DNA of 64,000 nucleotides from Litorilituus sediminis (GTDB lineage: Bacteria > Pseudomonadota > Gammaproteobacteria > Enterobacterales > Alteromonadaceae): NCBI RefSeq assembly GCF_004295665.1, contig NZ_CP034759.1, positions 3,348,001-3,412,000 of the forward strand, written 5' to 3'. Numbering within the stretch: the first letter of the stretch is position 1; every line of letters begins with the position of its first letter. Positions 18,528 through 26,005 of this stretch are shown here, piece after piece. The notes under the pieces were generated by a model. It was given only the letters and a program-made list of their open reading frames with translations. It was not told where the DNA came from and did not search any database. The translations under genes were made by a program, and so were the position numbers.

Positions 18528-19781
18528 TTAAAGATAGTAAACAGATGAGCCTGACTGCTTTTTAGCTTGATACATGGCTTCATCAGCTAGTTGTATTAAG
18601 GTATGGGCATCATTATTGTTATTCATGTAAATTGAAACTCCGATACTGGCATCAGCCTGAATCATTTGCTTTTGCACTTTAAATGGACTGGCAAATTCTT
18701 TTAGTACTTTCGCGGCCATAACTTCAACATAAGCTTCCTTGTCGATATTGCTCATCACAATGAGAAACTCATCGCCACCTAGGCGAGTAACGATATCAGA
18801 TTGACGTACGCAGTTTTTTAAACGATTTGCCGTTCCGACTAAAATATCGTCCCCTATAGAGTGACCAAAGTTGTCGTTAATTTGCTTAAAGTTATCTAGA
18901 TCTACGTACATAAAAGCGATGATACTTTGTTTAGCCTTTGCCTTAGCAAACATTTCCTCTAACTTTTTCTCTAGTATTCGCCGGTTGGGGAGTTTAGTTA
19001 ATGGGTCTAAATTGGAGCGCTCTATTGCCTCTCGCTCTTTTTGTTTTCTGCGTGAAATGTCTCTGACAATAGACAATAAATAATCACTATTGTGATGATG
19101 GGTAAAACTAATATTGGCTTCAACAGGAAAACTAGTACCATCTTTTCGAACATGTTCTGATTCGATAATCAGGCTGCCTTTTGCTTTGATTTTGTCGATA
19201 AATGCTTGCCAGTGCTCGGGTCTTTCTATATCGCTTCGAATGTCTGCTACCGATAGTTTAAGTAACTCGTCTTTGCTGTATCCTAAGCGACGATGTGCCA
19301 GTTCATTGCAGTTTAGAAATTGACCAAACTTAGGATCGACAACATAAATGGCGTCATTAGATTGGTTCACTAAGTGATTAAGTAATATTTCAGCGGCATC
19401 GAGCTTTTTGATCGAAGTAAGATCGACAAGTTGTGCGATATAGCGCTTAACTATGCCTTGCTCATTCGCTTGCGCGACAATATTTAATTGCGTGTATATG
19501 GCATGACCTAGTTTATGTTGATAGCGCTTTTCTATCTGTATCGGGGTAAAGGGTTTTTCAAGCAGTTGTTGGCGAATTTTTTTGTTGAGATGAATATCGT
19601 CAAGATAGGTAATAACAACGTCATCTTCATATATATCATCATCTTGGTAGCCTAACATGGCTTTTAATGCCGGATTAACATACTCCAATTTGCCATCTGG
19701 ATAGGATAGCACTATGGGAGTTGGTGTTATTTCAAATAAACGGTAGATTGAGTATTCTATTTCAGCATCGTTTGCTGTCAT
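18528..19781 (-). CDS. PAS-PAS-GGDEF diguanylate cyclase
   Basis: The 417-residue soluble protein has two PAS domains (about 10-115 and 130-245; LSYPDGKLEYVNPALKAMLGY and VVDPKFGQFLNCNELAHRRLGY show the typical N-cap) and a C-terminal GGDEF domain (about 255-417). GGDEF is intact at residues 335-339 (TRLGGDEF), with an RQSD inhibitory site in front and DLDNFKQINDNFGH earlier. It should make c-di-GMP from two GTP when its PAS signal is present; the ligand is unknown. The gene is convergent with the transporter gene and has no partner. Confidence 0.93.
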   Translation of the reverse strand: MTANDAEIEYSIYRLFEITPTPIVLSYPDGKLEYVNPALKAMLGYQDDDIYEDDVVITYLDDIHLNKKIRQQLLEKPFTPIQIEKRYQHKLGHAIYTQLNIVAQANEQGIVKRYIAQLVDLTSIKKLDAAEILLNHLVNQSNDAIYVVDPKFGQFLNCNELAHRRLGYSKDELLKLSVADIRSDIERPEHWQAFIDKIKAKGSLIIESEHVRKDGTSFPVEANISFTHHHNSDYLLSIVRDISRRKQKEREAIERSNLDPLTKLPNRRILEKKLEEMFAKAKAKQSIIAFMYVDLDNFKQINDNFGHSIGDDILVGTANRLKNCVRQSDIVTRLGGDEFLIVMSNIDKEAYVEVMAAKVLKEFASPFKVQKQMIQADASIGVSIYMNNNNDAHTLIQLADEAMYQAKKQSGSSVYYL

Positions 19782-19911
19782 AACAGGCGCTCTTGTTTGA
19801 GTTACTATGACGATAAAGTTGAAAAAGTAGCCGATGCTACAAGGCTACTAATATTTGAGTATAGAACAATTTTTCAAACAAGTGAGGTCAGTGGTGATAC
19901 TGGCAAACGCT

Positions 19912-20808
19912 TTATTCAGGCTTGGGCAAATAAGTAAAAATAAGGACCTTTAAGCCTTTGCCTGGATGAGCTTCTTTAAATACCTCAGGTGGAAAAATTT
20001 GTTGTTCAAATTGGCACTCAGGGCAGTGTAATTGTACTTGCTCATGGATAAACTCTTCTGTTAAGTCAGGTGAGTTTAAACACAGCATAATTTGTCCACC
20101 GGGTTTTAACCATTGCGGCACTTTTTTGATAATTTTTGCGTAGTCCTTGACGATATTGACACTGCCAAACTGTAATGTCGGTGGATCAGAAATAATAACA
20201 TCATAAGGGCCATACTTTTTAATGCGGCTATTTGACTTAAAAATATCAACCCCTTCAAACCTTACCTTGTCAAGCGGGTGATTGTTAAGGCGATGATTTT
20301 CTCTGCCCTTGCTTAACGATGACTTGCTAATATCAATATTAACGACTTGCTGAGCATCACCTGCAATCGCGGCAACAGAAAAAGGGCAGGTATAAGCAAA
20401 GAGGTTTAAAATGTTTTTATTTTTGGCATTGGCTTTTAGCCATTGCCTGCCATTTCTCATATCGAGAAACAGGCCAGAGTTTTGTGCTTTAGCAAAGCTA
20501 ATGTTGTATTTTTGTCCTTGTTCTTCTACCACAGTTTGTTCAATGGCTTCGCCAAGCAGGACTTGCGTGGGCGCAAATTTACGGCAGCGAAACTGCACTT
20601 GAACAGAGCGACATGGTGGCACTCTTTCTTTTAACTCTTGAGCTAGACTTTCTAGCCAGTCTTGCGCTACTTCCTGATATAAGGTGATCAGAATAACCGG
20701 AGCAAACCAGTCGACATTCACATGCGCAAGGTTGGGATAAGCGTGTCCTCTGCCATGAAATAAACGCTGGCATTGGGAAAAATCAGTAGCTGAGATATAG
20801 GAGAGCAT
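19912..20808 (-). CDS. Class I SAM-dependent methyltransferase, RlmI/RlmK-like
   Basis: The 298-residue protein has an N-terminal region typical of RNA-methyltransferase relatives and a Rossmann methyltransferase domain. Motif I is NLFAYTCPFSVAAIAGDA, the acidic residue after strand 2 is VVNIDIS, and motif IV is ISDPPTLQFG, similar to the DPP motifs of RlmI/RlmK-type 23S rRNA m5C or m7G enzymes. The usual PUA domain is not evident. The substrate is probably rRNA, but this is inferred. The ATG at 20808 has a GGAG sequence nearby on the coding strand. Stand-alone gene. Confidence 0.82.
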   Translation of the reverse strand: MLSYISATDFSQCQRLFHGRGHAYPNLAHVNVDWFAPVILITLYQEVAQDWLESLAQELKERVPPCRSVQVQFRCRKFAPTQVLLGEAIEQTVVEEQGQKYNISFAKAQNSGLFLDMRNGRQWLKANAKNKNILNLFAYTCPFSVAAIAGDAQQVVNIDISKSSLSKGRENHRLNNHPLDKVRFEGVDIFKSNSRIKKYGPYDVIISDPPTLQFGSVNIVKDYAKIIKKVPQWLKPGGQIMLCLNSPDLTEEFIHEQVQLHCPECQFEQQIFPPEVFKEAHPGKGLKVLIFTYLPKPE

Positions 20809-20901
20809 AGAGTCTTAAACAGTTAAAAGGAAAACTATGCCATTATACGCAAATATTGCCTTAGCGAAAACGATGCCGTTTAACCATTATCTTTCAAGTT
20901 A

Positions 20902-21777
20902 CTAGCTCTTGTTACTAGTTTCTCTAACACGCCAGAACCGAGCAAATCTAGGGATGCCATTTTTTGTTTTACCATTGTATTTAAAGGTAATAATACTGCC
21001 TATCTCTGGTGGGTATTTGCGTTCAAAATCACTAAAACCTGTGCCAATTTTAAAGCGAAGACCATCGCTGGTTTGCACTAAAAGTGCCCCCATGACATCT
21101 TGATATTTTCCTTTGCCCTGAATATGAGCTAAGACAGTTGCTTCAGCATCTTGATGTTTTTTTACTTTTATGAGTGCTGAATTTCGCCCTGATTTATATT
21201 TAGCCTTGGCTAAATGAAGCATAAGCCCTTCACCTTGCTTGTTTATGATGTGCTTAAGGTTAGTTTCTAGTTCATTGATCGTTGCTAATCGGTACTGCTT
21301 AACAAAATATAAATACGGTGACTTGATTTCTTGAGTGATGGCTTGCATTTGTTTATATCGTTGGGCAAATGTTTTCCTGCTTTGCGGCAAGTCAAACATC
21401 ATAAACTTTACCTTTGACCAACAGCTGCTTGCTGGCGTTTCGTTTGCGGCTTGTTGTTTTACACAGGAGATAAGCTGTTCAAAGGTATTGCGCGCAATCC
21501 AAAGCTCGCCATCAATGGCGGTATTGGGCCAGCCTTTTGTAAACCATGCTGGGGCATTAATTGGGTTTCCTTGGCGACTTAAAAGCTGGCTGCCATTCCA
21601 GTAACCACGCATGCCATCTAACTTTTCAGAGACCAGATAATTTTGTATCTCAAAGCTGTTTTGATTGATATCGCCATAGTGAATAGCATGCTGAATTGCG
21701 GGCTTTTCCTTTGCCGATAACGACGTTGACAGTAAGCTAATTAATAGTAGTAGCGAAAATTTTATTATGGTGTTCAT
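20902..21777 (-). CDS. Exported ATP-dependent DNA ligase
   Basis: The 291-residue protein is a minimal ATP-dependent DNA ligase: nucleotidyltransferase motif I SEKLDGMRG with the adenylated Lys (about residue 52), motif III FMMFDLP, motif IV EGLMLH and motif V LIKVKKHQ, then a small OB domain (about 210-285). The first ~22 residues are a Sec signal peptide ending SLSAKE, so the enzyme should act in the periplasm, as known for the Haemophilus and Vibrio Lig E type. AAGGA sits 8 nt before the ATG at 21777; an ATG at 21786 overlaps that site and is less likely. Role in natural transformation or DNA uptake is a suggestion only. Confidence 0.9.
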   Translation of the reverse strand: MNTIIKFSLLLLISLLSTSLSAKEKPAIQHAIHYGDINQNSFEIQNYLVSEKLDGMRGYWNGSQLLSRQGNPINAPAWFTKGWPNTAIDGELWIARNTFEQLISCVKQQAANETPASSCWSKVKFMMFDLPQSRKTFAQRYKQMQAITQEIKSPYLYFVKQYRLATINELETNLKHIINKQGEGLMLHLAKAKYKSGRNSALIKVKKHQDAEATVLAHIQGKGKYQDVMGALLVQTSDGLRFKIGTGFSDFERKYPPEIGSIITFKYNGKTKNGIPRFARFWRVRETSNKS

Positions 21778-21888
21778 AAGTAACATCCTTATTACTTAAA
21801 TTAAGAGGGTTTAAGGTATTTACTTAAGCAAATACAACTGCATGCTATTAATAATAGACTACAATGAAATACATCTAAGGGATTTTAT

Positions 21889-22431
21889 ATGGCAAGGATG
21901 GCTATTATGAAACAAGGATTAATGCATTTAATCGCAGTGCTTATGTGTACTGTTATGTTTATTTCTTCAGCTCATGCTAAAAAGCGATGTCAGGCACTTA
22001 AACAAAAACTCTATGATATTCAGGCGCAGCAACGTGCAGGTTACTCTAATAAGCGTGGTCAAAGTTTGCGCCAGCGAGAAGATAAAGCAAGAGAGAAGTG
22101 GTGGCAGTGTGAAAACCCTTCATACGGTAGAGAAAAGCGCAAGAAACTGAGTCAATCGTCTAAGAAAAAAAGCCAGGCCAAGCTCGTTAACACTAGCCAA
22201 TCAAGGAAGAAAAACTATCAGGTAATTAAAATAAATGATTCCCCCTTTGTGAATAACAGTAATATTCAAGTGAAAACGGCTTACCAAGGGGAGAAAAAAC
22301 ATGCTTGGCTGCGATTTTATCAGCGACCAAGCAAATGTCATAAGCCTAAAAATTTATCTGTTTTTGCTTATTGCAGTGAAAATAAGCAGCAGCAAAGGTT
22401 GGCGTTTGAGCAAGTGTATTTACCTGAGTGA
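21889..22431 (+). CDS. Exported basic protein of unknown function
   Basis: The 180-residue product has a signal peptide (cleavage about SSAHA, residue 30) and a strongly basic, Lys/Arg/Gln-rich mature part with a helical segment (about 33-75) and cysteines about residues 34, 74, 149 and 160. No family is recognised. It is divergent from the exported DNA ligase gene with 111 bp between the start codons, so the two share a promoter region. A second ATG at 21907 (MKQGLM) also has a good AAGGA site. High basic charge would suit nucleic-acid or cell-wall contact, but this is speculation. Confidence 0.65.
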   Translation: MARMAIMKQGLMHLIAVLMCTVMFISSAHAKKRCQALKQKLYDIQAQQRAGYSNKRGQSLRQREDKAREKWWQCENPSYGREKRKKLSQSSKKKSQAKLVNTSQSRKKNYQVIKINDSPFVNNSNIQVKTAYQGEKKHAWLRFYQRPSKCHKPKNLSVFAYCSENKQQQRLAFEQVYLPE

Positions 22432-22464
22432 TAGCAAATTGATTAATTATTTGTATCTGCGCAA

Positions 22465-23202
22465 CTAAGCTTGGTAAGCCAATTTACTTTGGCGGTATTG
22501 CTCAACCATAGCGTCAATGCTTTCTTGCTCGTAGGCACGTAAGCCACTAAGTAGCATATGTTTTTTTCCATGTCCTACATGTTTTCCATTGGAAATTAAA
22601 TCAAACTCTAACCAAGCATCGCCACGTTTTCCGTCGATTGTTAAGCTGGTTTCTGCCAGCTTTAATTCCAGTGAATCAATATTAATATCGATAAGATCTA
22701 TCGACATGCTTTGGTACATGATCATAGGTCGAGCTGGGTTGATCATAACTTCATTATCAGCCATGAGCTTAACCAAGATGCCTGGGAAGGTATGGCCGGA
22801 AAAATCAACATAGGCTTTGGTTAGGGCATTGATAAGTGCTGGGCAGTGGGTCTTTTCTCCGCTAGCGCTGACACTTAAATAAGTTTTGCCATTATTGTCA
22901 GTGATATCAACGCTATCAGTTATTTCATTTGGAAAGTTCAGTTCAACGCTGTCATTCACCATGCCTGAGAAGTCAAAGGTCATTTTCTTATGTAAACCTG
23001 ATTTGGCAATTATGATAGAAAATAACAAATCACCCGGAACACAAAATCTTTTTGCATCAATATCGTGCAGTGGGTTAAAGTCGTCGGCTACTTGTTTAGC
23101 AAAGTCACTGCCTTGTTGGCGAGTGAAGCTAATTTGGTTGCTATCAATAGCACAGTATTTTTCTATGAACATCGCTTGCGTGGTCAGGTTTTCTGTAGAC
23201 AT
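22465..23202 (-). CDS. DUF3581-family protein
   Basis: The 245-residue cytosolic protein matches DUF3581 as I know it: FTRQQGSDFAKQVADDFNPLHD near the N-terminus, RFCVPGDLLFSIIIAKSG, and MVNDSVELNFP. The DFNPLHD segment recalls MaoC/hotdog-fold dehydratases, and the rest may form a double hotdog fold. The function is unknown. I start at the ATG of MSTENL (23202); the longer frame uses TTG with no good ribosome site. Stand-alone gene, convergent with the basic exported protein gene. Confidence 0.75.
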   Translation of the reverse strand: MSTENLTTQAMFIEKYCAIDSNQISFTRQQGSDFAKQVADDFNPLHDIDAKRFCVPGDLLFSIIIAKSGLHKKMTFDFSGMVNDSVELNFPNEITDSVDITDNNGKTYLSVSASGEKTHCPALINALTKAYVDFSGHTFPGILVKLMADNEVMINPARPMIMYQSMSIDLIDINIDSLELKLAETSLTIDGKRGDAWLEFDLISNGKHVGHGKKHMLLSGLRAYEQESIDAMVEQYRQSKLAYQA

Positions 23203-23302
23203 AGTAATTTCTAACTTCAATTTTTAACAAAAACGCAGCATTCTAACAGTAGTTCGCTGCTAAATCGAAAAAAACACACTTAAATTAATACTCAGCAGAC
23301 CA

Positions 23303-23587
23303 CTAGCTTGGTTTTAATTTCTCTACTTGGACAAGATAGTCAGCAACTAGTTGCTCTTTTTTGGCTTTACTGAGTTTACGTAATTGGTACTCTCTTTTAC
23401 TGGCTAAACTGCGATTTTCGCTACTTTCAGCATAAGCTAAGCTGACAGGGCGACGAATTCGAGTATATTTGGCAGCAAGTTTACTGTTATTATGTTCATT
23501 GAGGCGACGTGTTAAATCAGTAGTGATACCTGCATATAGGCTGTTGTCACTGCAACGCATTAGGTAAACATACCAGTTATCTGACAT
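23303..23587 (-). CDS. GIY-YIG nuclease-family protein
   Basis: The 94-residue protein is a single GIY-YIG domain of the UPF0213/YhbQ size: WYVYLMRCSDNSLYAGITTDLTRRLNEHN holds the paired VYL and YAGIT strands and the catalytic Arg, and REYQLRKLSKAKK holds the conserved Glu. Members are small structure-specific nucleases or repair-linked proteins; the biological role is poorly known. It is divergent from arfB with 35 bp between start codons. Confidence 0.9.
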   Translation of the reverse strand: MSDNWYVYLMRCSDNSLYAGITTDLTRRLNEHNNSKLAAKYTRIRRPVSLAYAESSENRSLASKREYQLRKLSKAKKEQLVADYLVQVEKLKPS

Positions 23588-23622
23588 AGTTAATTTAAAA
23601 ATATAAGAGTAGAAGTAAAGCT

Positions 23623-24036
23623 ATGCTAGTTATATCACACAATGTTGTCCTGACAAGTGATGAAATAGAGATAACGGCAATAAGAGCCCAAGGTGCTGGC
23701 GGTCAGCATGTTAATAAAGTATCAACTGCGGTACACCTTCGTTTTAATATTCACAAATCCAGTTTGCCAGATGTTTATAAAGAACGTTTACTGGCCTTTA
23801 GTGATCAGCGTATTACTAAAGAGGGAGTTGTGGTAATTAAAGCTCAAGGTTCACGTAGTCAAGAGCAGAATCGCCTTGATGCCATAGAAAAGCTAGGGCA
23901 ATTGATCAAAGCAGCAAATAAGACCGTGAAAAAACGTAAGACGACTAAACCAACTAAGGCATCAGTTAAGCGGCGTTTACTGCAAAAAGCCAACCGAAAG
24001 CAAGTAAAACAGAGTCGACAAAAAGTAAAATTTTAA
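23623..24036 (+). CDS. arfB: Alternative ribosome-rescue peptidyl-tRNA hydrolase ArfB
   Basis: The 137-residue protein frees stalled ribosomes by hydrolysing peptidyl-tRNA without a stop codon. The catalytic GGQ is at residues 26-28 in RAQGAGGQHVNKVSTAVHLRF, and the long basic C-terminal tail (about 105-137, Lys/Arg-rich), which enters the empty mRNA channel, is present. Length agrees with E. coli ArfB/YaeJ (140). It lies between a divergent GIY-YIG gene and a DUF2797 gene 49 bp downstream. Confidence 0.93.
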   Translation: MLVISHNVVLTSDEIEITAIRAQGAGGQHVNKVSTAVHLRFNIHKSSLPDVYKERLLAFSDQRITKEGVVVIKAQGSRSQEQNRLDAIEKLGQLIKAANKTVKKRKTTKPTKASVKRRLLQKANRKQVKQSRQKVKF

Positions 24037-24085
24037 CCATCAGATTTTGATTAGCCAATGTTAATCATGCAAAAAAAGAGAGCAT

Positions 24086-24937
24086 ATGTTTGTAAGTGAA
24101 GTAGGATCTATAGAGAAACTCGTAGCTAAGCTAGATGAAACTAATCAAGTGCAGTATCAATTGCCGCTAGCCGCTATTAATGAAGGACAGCAAAAGCAGT
24201 TAATTGCCCTGAACCCGTTAATAGGTAAGCAATTGAGTTTGCATTTTACTGGTACCATCGCCTGTAAGCACTGTGGCAAGAAAACCAAGAAGAGTTATTC
24301 ACAAGGTTTTTGTTACCCGTGTATGACCAAGTTAGCGCAGTGTGATATGTGCATAATGAAGCCTGAAACTTGCCATCATCACCTTGGTACCTGCCGTGAG
24401 CCTGAGTGGGGTCAAAAGCATTGCATGATAGATCATTTTGTTTATCTAGCGAATAGCTCTGGATTAAAAGTCGGTATTACTCGTCATAGTCAAGTACCAA
24501 CACGCTGGATTGATCAAGGGGCAACTCAAGCTTTACCAATATTTAAAGTAAGCACTCGCTTGCAATCTGGATTAGTAGAAGTAGCTTTGGCCGAATTCAT
24601 TAATGATAAAACCAACTGGCGCGCTATGCTAAAAGGTGTTGCAGAGCCAATTGATTTAAAAGCTCAAGCTGAAAGACTAAAGCCAGAGATTGCAACTAAG
24701 CTTGCTGAGCTGAAATTAACCTATGGTGAAGATGCCTTTGTTGAGCTGGATGAACCAGTGACTGAAATTAATTATCCTGTTGAGCAGTACTTAACAAAGA
24801 TATCATCATATAACTTTGATAAAACGGCTTTAGTTTCAGGTGTGTTGTTGGGGATAAAAGGTCAGTATCTGATTTTCGATAATGGCGTAATAAATATGCG
24901 AAAATTTAGTTCCTATCAAATATCGGTAGAATATTAA
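24086..24937 (+). CDS. DUF2797 zinc-binding protein
   Basis: The 283-residue protein belongs to DUF2797. A Cys/His-rich region (about residues 60-115) contains CKHCGKK, CYPC, CDMC, CHHH and C-x-H pairs that should bind two or more Zn2+. After it comes FVYLANSSGLKVGITRHSQVPTRW, which resembles a GIY-YIG core (VYL ... VGIT ... TRW), followed by a helical part. Function is unknown. It lies 49 bp after arfB on the same strand, and a small GIY-YIG gene is just beyond. The first ATG (24086) has AAAAGAGAG upstream. Confidence 0.82.
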   Translation: MFVSEVGSIEKLVAKLDETNQVQYQLPLAAINEGQQKQLIALNPLIGKQLSLHFTGTIACKHCGKKTKKSYSQGFCYPCMTKLAQCDMCIMKPETCHHHLGTCREPEWGQKHCMIDHFVYLANSSGLKVGITRHSQVPTRWIDQGATQALPIFKVSTRLQSGLVEVALAEFINDKTNWRAMLKGVAEPIDLKAQAERLKPEIATKLAELKLTYGEDAFVELDEPVTEINYPVEQYLTKISSYNFDKTALVSGVLLGIKGQYLIFDNGVINMRKFSSYQISVEY

Positions 24938-25093
24938 TTCGAATATAATACAGTAAGCTATACTAAACATTGAGTGAGTTATGGTAGCTAGCAGCCTTTA
25001 ATGTAAGGCTTTGACGGCTTTAACTTTTCGTTGCGGCTAATTCATTCAAATAAGAAGTGTTTAAACAAAAACGCCACGTAGGATCCATAGGTT

Positions 25094-25939
25094 ATGAATG
25101 CTGAAACATACGCTGATAAAGCGAGTAATATTTTTGTTTTATCAGACTCCTTTATTCGTATTAAAGAGTTAATTGATGATGAGTCATCAACTATAGATGA
25201 TATCTCAGATGTTATATTATTAGATCCTGCTTTGGCGGCGACAGTGCTTAAGCTCGCCAATAGCTCTTTCTTTAATTATCCCGGTAAAATCGATACGATT
25301 TCTAAGGCTGTCTTAGTACTCGGTATTACCGAGGTTTATAATTTAGTGATTGCTTACTTTACCACAGAAGCTTTTAAGGCAATTGATGCCAATTCAAAAT
25401 ACCTAGATTACTTTTGGTTAAGAAGTGTTGATTGCGCCTTGTTGATTAAGTTTTTAGGCACTCATTTAAATGTAGCCAATGCAGAGCGATTGTTTATTCT
25501 AGGCTTATTACACAACTTAGGTGAGTTGGTGGTTTTACAGATAACACCAAAATTGATTGGTGAGTGTGTTTCTAGTGATACCGCTAAGCCACCTTGGCAA
25601 AAGCAACGTGAAGTTTTAGGTTTTACTTTCGGTGAATGTTCAGCTGAATTACTTAAACTTTGGCAATTACCTTATGGTTTATTTGCACCTATAAGGTATC
25701 AAGATGTTGATGATGTAAACCAGTATAATGTGGAAACCCAGTTGCTTTATATTGCCAAAAGAGTGATGACTAAAACTCATGTGATTAAGTCGAGCAAATA
25801 TGATGAGCTAATAGATAAAACACTATTAGATGAACTCAATCTTGATGTTAATACTTTGGCTCAAGCGGTAGATTATTGTGATTTAGAGCGTCTTGATATG
25901 CTTTCAATTTTAAGCCCAGGTGCTGCTATGGTGTTTTAG
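25094..25939 (+). CDS. HDOD-domain signalling protein (paralogue 2)
   Basis: A 281-residue HDOD protein, the same length as the product of 16081-16926 and alignable along its whole length (MNAETYADKA, DPALAATVLKLANSSFFNYPG, RLFILGLLHNLGELVV, LGFTFGECSAELLKLWQLP). As usual for HDOD, catalytic HD residues are not kept. The two genes are 8 kb apart with unrelated neighbours, so they are an older duplication rather than a recent tandem one. Its terminator hairpin was the target of the IS1182 element downstream. Confidence 0.88.
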   Translation: MNAETYADKASNIFVLSDSFIRIKELIDDESSTIDDISDVILLDPALAATVLKLANSSFFNYPGKIDTISKAVLVLGITEVYNLVIAYFTTEAFKAIDANSKYLDYFWLRSVDCALLIKFLGTHLNVANAERLFILGLLHNLGELVVLQITPKLIGECVSSDTAKPPWQKQREVLGFTFGECSAELLKLWQLPYGLFAPIRYQDVDDVNQYNVETQLLYIAKRVMTKTHVIKSSKYDELIDKTLLDELNLDVNTLAQAVDYCDLERLDMLSILSPGAAMVF

Positions 25940-25982
25940 CGAAAAGTTACATTGCCAGGGTGTTATTGCTGCTTAATCAAAA

Positions 25983-26005
25983 AAGACAAGCGTATTGCTT
26001 GTCTT
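25983..26005. repeat. Left copy of duplicated terminator hairpin (target duplication)
   Basis: A 9-bp stem AAGACAAGC / GCTTGTCTT with loop GTATT, identical in the same orientation to 27636-27658. Upstream A residues extend the possible stem, but the T-run that should follow has been replaced by the IS end (CAGATTAC). Confidence 0.85.
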
